A stretch of DNA of 10,901 nt from Actinomycetota bacterium. Lineage in GTDB: Bacteria; Actinomycetota; Humimicrobiia; Humimicrobiales; Humimicrobiaceae. Positions 6,781 to 10,901 of this stretch are shown here, one piece after another. Location: positions 1 to 10,901 of the forward strand of contig JAQVEM010000040.1 of NCBI GenBank assembly GCA_028697935.1, in the 5' to 3' direction. The translations under genes were made by a program, and so were the position numbers. How positions within the stretch are numbered: position 1 is the first letter of the stretch; every line of letters begins with the position of its first letter. The notes under the pieces are model-generated. The model was given only the letters and a program-made list of their open reading frames with translations. It had not been told where the DNA came from and ran no database searches.

Positions 6781-7049
6781 ATGTATTGTTCATTAAATTC
6801 AGAAATTTGTTTTCTAATTTCATTTCCTATTTATTCCCTAATTATTCCACCTTTACCAGTTGCGTAAGATGTAGGTTTAATATTTAAGGATAAATTTAGG
6901 ATTTCTTTTATGATTAATAATTTATTTTATATAGTTGTTGACCTCTATAATTATTAACCTTCATTATAACATTATCATATACATCAACAAATGCCTGCAT
7001 AGTAGTTTAATTGTTAATTATAACATCTCTGTATAAAAATATCTTCAAT
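6781..7049. other. AT-rich stretch with no recognisable intact gene
   Basis: All frames are broken by stops within short distances. On the minus strand a stop-free run of about 35 codons (roughly 6835-6945, containing PTSYATGKGGIIRE) looks faintly protein-like, but no start, ribosome binding site or known family supports it. The region probably represents decayed accessory DNA between the transposase remnant and ltp. Confidence 0.4.
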
Positions 7050-7332
7050 TCAACTTAACAAACAGGTTTTAACTTTGTCCACTATCTTCTTCTTTGTAGT
7101 ATTAGGCATAACAGGAGTTTTTCTTTTCTTATCTTTAAGCCCTTCTATTCCATAAGTCTCATATCTTTGTATATTCTTGTAGCATACTGTTCTAGAGAGT
7201 CCGTACTGCCAGCATGCAGCTAAATATGTCCTTAATAGTTTTTGCCCTAAGTAGTAAATTTATTCTGTGGCGCAAGATTATCTCATCTTGTGTTATTACT
7301 GCTTCCCTTAGTATTTGTTTTCTAATAATCAA
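7050..7332 (-). pseudogene. Frameshifted N-terminal remnant of an IS481/IS3-like transposase
   Basis: The minus strand reads LREAVITQDEIILRHRIN and LLLRAKTIKDI in one frame. It then reads LAACWQYGLSRTVCYKNIQ, RYETYGIEGLKDKKRKTP and VMPNTTKKKIVDKVK in another, stopping at 7050-7052. The pattern of a helix-turn-helix (AACWQYGLSR) followed by RYETYGIEGLKD and a proline-bearing linker is that of the N-terminal DNA-binding region of IS481-type and related DDE transposases. The frame changes around 7215-7225. The DDE catalytic domain is absent and no terminal inverted repeats were seen, so this is a dead fragment. Exact IS family membership is uncertain. Confidence 0.6.
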
Positions 7333-7482
7333 ATATTTTAACCTGGAGGAAGCGTTTTATTTACTTAAGATACTTTTATTTTTTCAAAGAGCTTTAATTT
7401 TAAGTAGTTGTAAACTCAACTTTTAGATAGTACAATTTAAATAATATATTAAAAAATAATTTAATTAAGAAAGGAACAGTAA

Positions 7483-7740
7483 ATGATACTTAGCACTGGA
7501 GATATTAAACAAGATTATGAAGTTGTGGATGTAGTATTTGGTGTCCAGGTAATAAGAAGCCATTTTTTTAGATCAGGTGGTAGAGAAACTTTAAAATTTT
7601 TACCAGAAGCAAATAATAAGTTGGCAGATGCTGCTGAAGCTAAAGGGTGTGATGCTGTAATTTGGATTGATTATGATTTTGCAAGGGAAAAAGATGTCCA
7701 GATAATTACTGCATATGGAACAGCAGTTAAATTCAAATAA
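7483..7740 (+). CDS. Short YbjQ/UPF0145-like protein
   Basis: An 85-residue product with a good ribosome binding site (AAAGGAAC, about eight bases before the ATG). The opening MILSTGDIKQDYEVVDVVFG and closing KGCDAVIWIDYDF plus AYGTAVKF resemble the ends of YbjQ-like proteins. Those are about 105 residues, form homo-oligomeric barrels, and have been labelled putative heavy-metal-binding without a settled function. The middle here is shorter and lacks the glycine-rich segment usual in the family. The neighbours are broken mobile genes, so it may be island cargo. It is transcribed alone. Family assignment is moderate and function unknown. Confidence 0.65.
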   Translation: MILSTGDIKQDYEVVDVVFGVQVIRSHFFRSGGRETLKFLPEANNKLADAAEAKGCDAVIWIDYDFAREKDVQIITAYGTAVKFK

Positions 7741-7828
7741 ACATCAAGAACATTAGTGTTATATAACTTTTATTCTTCATAATAATATTAAATCCTTGCA
7801 TATATATATATAAGCTATAAGCGGGTAG

Positions 7829-7957
7829 GTTTTTAAAGAAAGTAAAGTTCAGGCTTTTTTAGCAAATTATTTAAAAAATCAGAAATATAATGTTAAAGAA
7901 AATCATAGAGTAAAAAGTGGATTAATTGATGTAGTAGCTAATAAGGAAAGGAAATAA
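7829..7957 (+). pseudogene. Fragment resembling the N-terminus of a PD-(D/E)XK-type nuclease
   Basis: A stop-free reading from just after an in-frame TAG (7826-7828) to TAA (7955-7957) encodes VQAFLANYLKNQKYNVKENH, then RVKSGLIDVVANKERK. This helix, strand, conserved-Asp layout (GLIDVVA) resembles the first half of restriction-endonuclease-like folds that bind metal through that Asp and a later E/QxK. Just past the stop, another frame gives VIE followed by a TAA where IExK would be expected, as if decayed. There is no start codon or ribosome binding site. It is a remnant at best, and chance resemblance is possible. Confidence 0.35.
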
Positions 7958-8030
7958 GGGTAATTGAGTAAATCCTGCTCTATTTTTCTTTCTGCAAAAT
8001 TTCGAATATCAAAGCACAGCTATTTTAATC

Positions 8031-8069
8031 ACATAGACAGACTATGTAACAACATAGACTAAACTATGT
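8031..8069. repeat. Two tandem palindromes ACATAG-N5/6-CTATGT
   Basis: ACATAG/CTATGT arms occur at 8031-8036/8042-8047 and at 8052-8057/8064-8069. The units start 21 bp apart, two helical turns. A further CTATGG half-site lies at about 8073-8078. They sit 34 bp beyond the htpX stop codon, at the edge of the decayed region. Arms are AT-rich with no T-run, so a binding site or element end is as likely as a terminator. Confidence 0.7.
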
Positions 8070-8102
8070 CTTCTATGGACTTACTATTTTGAATCGATGT
8101 AA

Positions 8103-8969
8103 TTAATATACTTGCTGGCTTCTCAATCTTTTAACTCTTTCCTCCAGTGGTGGATGGGTGCTAAACAGATTACTTAAACCTTTGGCAGATAATGGGTTAA
8201 CAATGAACATATGAGAAGTAGCTTCGTTTATTTGAAGAGGGCGCTGACGGGCATAACTCTCCATTTTTTCAAGAGCACTGGCCAGGCCTTCACTGTTACG
8301 TGCTAATTGTGCTCCTGTAGCGTCGGCACCATATTCTCGAGTTCTGGATATTGCCATACGTATAATCAAAGCTGCCAGCGGAGCCAGTATAATAGCAAAC
8401 AGCCTGAAAAAGAGGCTAATAATTCCGCCACTGTCTCTACTTCTGCGGCGTCCTCCTCCATATAGCATACCATATGTTCCTATTCTGGTGATAAACATTA
8501 AAGCTCCAGCTATAACTGCAGCCAGAGTACTTATCAAAATATCTCTATTTCGAATGTGGGCCAGCTCGTGGGCAAGAACTCCTTTTAATTCATCATATTC
8601 TAATATATCTATTAAACCTCTGGTAACTGCAATAACTGCATTATTAGGGTTTCTACCAGCAGCAAAAGCATTAGGCTGATCTGTAGGCATTATATACAGT
8701 TTCGGCATAGGCATATTAGCTTCATTTACCAGTTCGCGCATGGCTTTGTAAACCTGAGGAGCCTGATTTTCATTCAGCGGTTTAGAATGGGTCATAGCTA
8801 TAGCCACCTTATCGCTAAACCAGTAAGAGAAAAAGTTTACCGCCAGAGCGATAATGAAAGCAACCACTACTCCATCTTCTCCAGCTATTAGTCCCCCTAT
8901 TAACAACAGAATAGCTGTTAATGCAACCATTAATAAAATTGTTTTGACGCGATTCATTATAAGATCCAT
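8103..8969 (-). CDS. htpX: HtpX membrane zinc metalloprotease (M48 family)
   Basis: An integral membrane endopeptidase that degrades damaged or misfolded membrane proteins, acting alongside FtsH. The 288-residue product has two N-terminal membrane segments (about 9-29 and 33-51). Its cytosolic catalytic part has the zinc motif HELAH (134-138) followed by IRNRD, and the third-ligand Glu212 lies in SRTREYGAD. Two further hydrophobic segments lie between them (about 145-165 and 184-206), separated by a Gly/Arg-rich loop. The C-terminal STHPPLEERVKRL is a family hallmark. Length is normal. The ATG at 8967-8969 is preceded by AGAGGT about nine bases away; Met5 is a less supported alternative. It diverges from the RDD gene across 197 bp, so the two may share control. 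No repressor site was recognised. Confidence 0.96.
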   Translation of the reverse strand: MDLIMNRVKTILLMVALTAILLLIGGLIAGEDGVVVAFIIALAVNFFSYWFSDKVAIAMTHSKPLNENQAPQVYKAMRELVNEANMPMPKLYIMPTDQPNAFAAGRNPNNAVIAVTRGLIDILEYDELKGVLAHELAHIRNRDILISTLAAVIAGALMFITRIGTYGMLYGGGRRRSRDSGGIISLFFRLFAIILAPLAALIIRMAISRTREYGADATGAQLARNSEGLASALEKMESYARQRPLQINEATSHMFIVNPLSAKGLSNLFSTHPPLEERVKRLRSQQVY

Positions 8970-9091
8970 TACAATTTACCTCTATTGGCATTTAGTCTTC
9001 AAGCTATTCTATCAAACATTAGCAGAAGGTCAAGCTCGCGAATTGCTTTTTAGAAGTTTTAAAACATTTCAGTTTGAGAGCATAAATCAAA

Positions 9092-9120
9092 TTGTCTTTT
9101 TATGTATTTTTATGTAAATT
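9092..9120 (+). promoter_or_regulatory. Candidate promoter of the zinc-ribbon/RDD gene
   Basis: TTGTCT (9092-9097) and TAAATT (9115-9120) are separated by 17 bp, about 46 bp before the RDD start codon and upstream of its GGGAGG ribosome binding site. Each box matches four of the six consensus bases. In AT-rich DNA such pairs arise easily, so this is tentative. Confidence 0.35.
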
Positions 9121-9166
9121 ATATGCCATTGATACTATCGGATATTAAAGAGGGAGGTAAAAAACT

Positions 9167-9712
9167 ATGTATTGTCCAAAATGCGGAGCTGAAAATCCAG
9201 ACGATGCAAAACTCTGCTCTGAATGCGGTTATCAATTAAAAGCTGAAATTACTACAATATCAGAAAAAGAGCTTACTAATTATGCTGGATTCTGGAGACG
9301 TGTTGCAGCTTATCTAATTGATGGAATTGTTTTAATGATTGCGGGAGGTATAATAGGAGCAATTTTGGGAGTATTGGTAGCTGTTCCATTAATGGTTACT
9401 GGTACAGCTACAGACGCTACCCTGAAAATTATTGAGTTATTAGGTTCTATTTTAGGAATAGTTATAAATTGGCTTTATTTCACCATACTTGAAAGTTCTC
9501 CCAAACAAGCAACACCTGGGAAGATGGCATTAGGAATAATTGTGACTGATTTAAATGGTAATAGAATCTCATTTGGAAGAGCAAACGGAAGATATTGGAG
9601 TAAAATTATTTCATCAATGACTCTACTAATTGGCTATATTATGGCAGGGTTTACTGAAAAGAAGCAGGCTCTGCATGATATTATGGCAGGTACGCTTGTT
9701 GTTAAAAAATAA
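9167..9712 (+). CDS. Zinc-ribbon plus RDD-family membrane protein
   Basis: The 181-residue product starts with a four-cysteine zinc ribbon (Cys3, Cys6, Cys17, Cys20: CPKCGAENPDDAKLCSECG). An RDD domain follows, with the first conserved Arg and Asp at GFWRRVAAYLIDG (Arg44/45, Asp52), the PGKMALG motif, and the last Asp at LHDIMAGT (Asp171). Hydrophobic stretches at about 47-75 and 85-108, plus one near 150-163, fit a small multi-span membrane protein. RDD proteins are variously implicated in transport or ion balance; the role of this subtype is unknown. A strong GGGAGG lies ten bases before the ATG. It diverges from htpX, which may point to membrane maintenance, though that is only positional. 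Confidence 0.85.
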   Translation: MYCPKCGAENPDDAKLCSECGYQLKAEITTISEKELTNYAGFWRRVAAYLIDGIVLMIAGGIIGAILGVLVAVPLMVTGTATDATLKIIELLGSILGIVINWLYFTILESSPKQATPGKMALGIIVTDLNGNRISFGRANGRYWSKIISSMTLLIGYIMAGFTEKKQALHDIMAGTLVVKK

Positions 9713-9832
9713 TTTTGGTGTTGTTATATAATAAAAGTGTGTGATTTGCCCTGCCTCATCTAAATTTGGCCAAACATAAACTTTATAAATACCCGGAATA
9801 TTATCCATAACTCACTTAATTGGAGGAATTAA

Positions 9833-10051
9833 ATGATTGAGTCAGGAAGCATAATATCCTATCTTGAAATGTGTGCAGAAGAAAATGTTAATCTTCAGAG
9901 AGGAATGAATTACAAATTAAATAGCGGGTTTAGCATAATATTAATGAGCGTTCGTCCTGGTGCACCATATGCTGACAGAATTGAGGATGAAGGAAAAACA
10001 CTTATTTATGAAGGACATGATATTGCTTTTAAGCAAGGCGGACCACATTAA
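9833..10051 (+). pseudogene. Truncated N-terminus resembling a YDG/SRA-like HNH endonuclease
   Basis: A 72-codon frame with a strong GGAGG six bases before the ATG encodes SLQRGMN-like NLQRGMNYKLNSGFS, then IILMSVRPGAPYADR and IEDEGKTLIYEGHDI, ending at TAA after KQGGPH. I recognise RPGAPYADRIEDxGxxLIYEGHD from the N-terminal domain of bacterial HNH endonucleases of about 300 residues. The C-terminal HNH part is missing. Directly after the stop another frame reads PMP, where the full proteins often have a DQPMP-like segment, before further stops. Either the gene is a truncated relic, or the small domain survives alone; its good ribosome binding site and clean frame leave the second option open. 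It sits between the RDD gene and the perR operon. Confidence 0.55.
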
Positions 10052-10183
10052 CTATAGCCAATGCCGGCAAGTCTCAGTTAAAATAGCCACTTCACTCTCT
10101 CCCCTTTCTGATCAATAAAATAATATAATTTAATTTATAAACATTTTGTTAAATAACTATTTCAATATTAAAAATTTTATGAT

Positions 10184-10200
10184 ATGATATTGTGTATCAT
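10184..10200. promoter_or_regulatory. Second palindrome upstream of the PerR box
   Basis: ATGATA-TTGTG-TATCAT is a perfect inverted repeat with 6-base arms, ending two bases before the PerR box and covering the likely -35 (TTGTGT, 10190-10195). Its base content resembles Fur/PerR half-sites, so it could be a second, weaker operator or a site for another regulator. Confidence 0.45.
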
Positions 10201-10217
10201 TTTATAATCATTATAAA
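10190..10217 (+). promoter_or_regulatory. perR: Candidate perR promoter
   Basis: TTGTGT (10190-10195) and TATAAA (10212-10217) are spaced by 16 bp, about 20 bp before the TTG start codon. The PerR operator lies over the spacer and -10, where binding would block RNA polymerase. Confidence 0.45.
10202..10216. promoter_or_regulatory. PerR box (peroxide-stress operator)
   Basis: TTATAATCATTATAA is an exact match to the 7-1-7 PerR box known from Bacillus subtilis (TTATAATNATTATAA). It lies 22 bp before the perR start codon and overlaps the predicted -10. Metal-loaded PerR should repress here, and oxidation by peroxide should release it. Confidence 0.9.
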
Positions 10218-10238
10218 TACCTATGGAAGGGATTTTTC

Positions 10239-10661
10239 TTGAATCAAAAAATAAAAGATCTGGTTGAAATACTCAAGGAGAAAAATATAAAGCCATCTTA
10301 CCAGAGAATAAAAATACTTGAATACCTTGTCTTGAAAAAAAATCATCCTACGGTCGATGAAATATTTAAGGACCTGGTTAAAGAGATGCCCACCCTTTCC
10401 AGGGCAACTGTCTATAATACCCTTGACTTATTTAAAAGGTCAGAACTGGCAAGGGTCGTAACTATTGAAGATAATGAGACCAGATACGATGCTGAAGTCT
10501 CTGTGCACGGGCATTTTAAATGTGAGAATTGTGGAACTATATTTGACTTTCCAGTAGACGAAAAAGCCCTTTATTCTGACGCTCTAAAAGACTTCATGAT
10601 TACTGAGAAAAATGTTTATTTCAAAGGCATTTGTCCTAAATGCCACAATACTAATAAATAA
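10239..10661 (+). CDS. perR: PerR-type peroxide-sensing Fur-family repressor
   Basis: A 140-residue Fur-family repressor. An N-terminal winged helix (about 1-80; recognition helix in [14 protein letters not shown]) precedes a dimerisation domain. The regulatory metal ligands of B. subtilis PerR (His37, Asp85, His91, His93, Asp104) all appear one residue earlier, at His36, Asp84, His90, His92 and Asp103. The Asp103 position favours PerR over Fur. The structural zinc site is Cys95, Cys98, Cys132 and Cys135. Metal-catalysed oxidation of the two histidines would inactivate it. The start is TTG, chosen because GGAAGGGA lies at ideal spacing and the product then begins like its relatives. A PerR box precedes it, so it is probably autoregulated. 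It is 19 bp upstream of a peroxiredoxin gene, forming an operon. Confidence 0.95.
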   Translation: MNQKIKDLVEILKEKNIKPSYQRIKILEYLVLKKNHPTVDEIFKDLVKEMPTLSRATVYNTLDLFKRSELARVVTIEDNETRYDAEVSVHGHFKCENCGTIFDFPVDEKALYSDALKDFMITEKNVYFKGICPKCHNTNK

Positions 10662-10680
10662 AATAATAGGAGGAAAAACA

Positions 10681-10901
10681 ATGGAAGAAACACAAGAAAC
10701 AAAAGAATATAGAATGCCACTTATAGGTGATCCCGCCCCATCATTTAAGGCTGTTACTACCCAGGGCAAGATCAATTTCCCTGATGATTTTAAAGGAAAG
10801 TGGGTAATCCTTTTTAGTCATCCAGCTGATTTTACCCCGGTATGCACTACTGAGTTTATGACCTTTGCTTCTATGGAAGAAGAGTTTAAAAAACTCAACA
10901 C
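10681..10901 (+). CDS. Peroxiredoxin (AhpC/TSA superfamily, probably Prx6/1-Cys-like), 3' end outside window
   Basis: The first 73 residues of a peroxiredoxin, which reduces hydrogen peroxide or organic peroxides through an active-site cysteine. The motif [13 protein letters not shown] (47-59) contains the peroxidatic Cys55 with the Pro48/Thr52 environment of the family. The beginning [20 protein letters not shown], followed by WVILFSHP, matches the Prx6/1-Cys group, which is common in anaerobes, more than AhpC. The resolving mechanism cannot be judged because the C-terminus is cut off. A strong ribosome binding site (AGGAGG) lies seven bases before the ATG. It lies 19 bp after perR with no terminator, so both genes should be induced together by peroxide through the PerR box. 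Confidence 0.93.
   Translation, partial: MEETQETKEYRMPLIGDPAPSFKAVTTQGKINFPDDFKGKWVILFSHPADFTPVCTTEFMTFASMEEEFKKLN

Larger units (their letters stand above)
7741..8102. other. Gap with a nuclease-like remnant and paired dyads
   Basis: After the YbjQ-like gene the DNA is AT-rich, with a (TA)n run near 7800-7812. It holds the broken nuclease-like reading at 7829-7957 and two tandem palindromes at 8031-8069, and ends at the htpX stop codon. No intact gene is present and no strong terminator was recognised. Confidence 0.5.

Noticed and set aside
6835..6945. Minus-strand stop-free run containing PTSYATGKGGIIRE
   Set aside because: Only about 35 codons, with no start or ribosome binding site and no family I can name; it could be chance or a relic too decayed to call.
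7214..7426. 70-codon plus-strand hydrophobic frame
   Set aside because: It overlaps the antisense of the transposase remnant, has no Shine-Dalgarno, and the opposite strand carries the recognisable homology.
5860..8102. Second attachment site as a repeat of the tRNA 3' end
   Set aside because: I scanned the window for the T-arm/acceptor sequence and found only a 7-base TTCGAAT near 8001, which is too short to mean anything; the other border is lost or outside the window.
8854..9117. 87-codon plus-strand frame overlapping the htpX start and intergenic region
   Set aside because: The first part is htpX antisense, the second part is promoter DNA, and no ribosome binding site or family was seen.

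Overview
The window is AT-rich bacterial DNA, most likely from a low-GC, Gram-positive-type (monoderm) anaerobe or facultative organism. The evidence is a PerR-type Fur regulator with a textbook TTATAATCATTATAA operator, a class A penicillin-binding protein ending in a PASTA domain, strong purine-rich ribosome binding sites, and a lipoprotein of the Ltp family. The species cannot be named from the sequence alone.

Layout. Positions 1-649 (minus) hold the first two thirds of a thiamine-diphosphate E1 alpha subunit of a 2-oxoacid/acetoin dehydrogenase. An AT-rich gap with DnaA-box-like sites follows. Then come a class A PBP (1085-3358, plus) and gltX (3474-4991, plus), separated by three 11-bp tandem repeats and a TATAAT element. 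A small ribbon-helix-helix protein (5141-5404, minus) has a promoter so close to its start that the mRNA looks nearly leaderless. A tRNA-Gln(CTG) lies at 5789-5862.

From the 3' end of that tRNA to about 8000 the DNA looks like a decayed mobile island. The C-terminal part of a serine recombinase (one frameshift) runs right up to the CCA of the tRNA. Next to it is an apparently intact Ltp-type lipoprotein, a family founded by a phage superinfection-exclusion protein, with an operator-like palindrome at its promoter. Beyond lie a frameshifted transposase N-terminus, a short YbjQ/UPF0145-like gene and a fragment resembling a PD-(D/E)XK nuclease. Two tandem ACATAG...CTATGT dyads sit at the far edge.

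After 8100 the genes look like normal chromosome again: htpX (minus) diverging from a zinc-ribbon/RDD membrane protein (plus), a truncated gene resembling the N-terminus of a YDG/HNH-type endonuclease, then a peroxide-stress operon of perR (TTG start) and a peroxiredoxin cut by the window end. All five PerR metal/oxidation-sensing ligands are present and the operator overlaps the promoter, so the operon should be autoregulated and peroxide-inducible.

The best candidates for a second look are the tRNA-Gln / serine recombinase / Ltp scar, which may be a retained phage-exclusion gene from a lost element, and its operator. Three broken genes related to DNA cleavage or recombination suggest repeated gain and decay of defence or mobile genes here.
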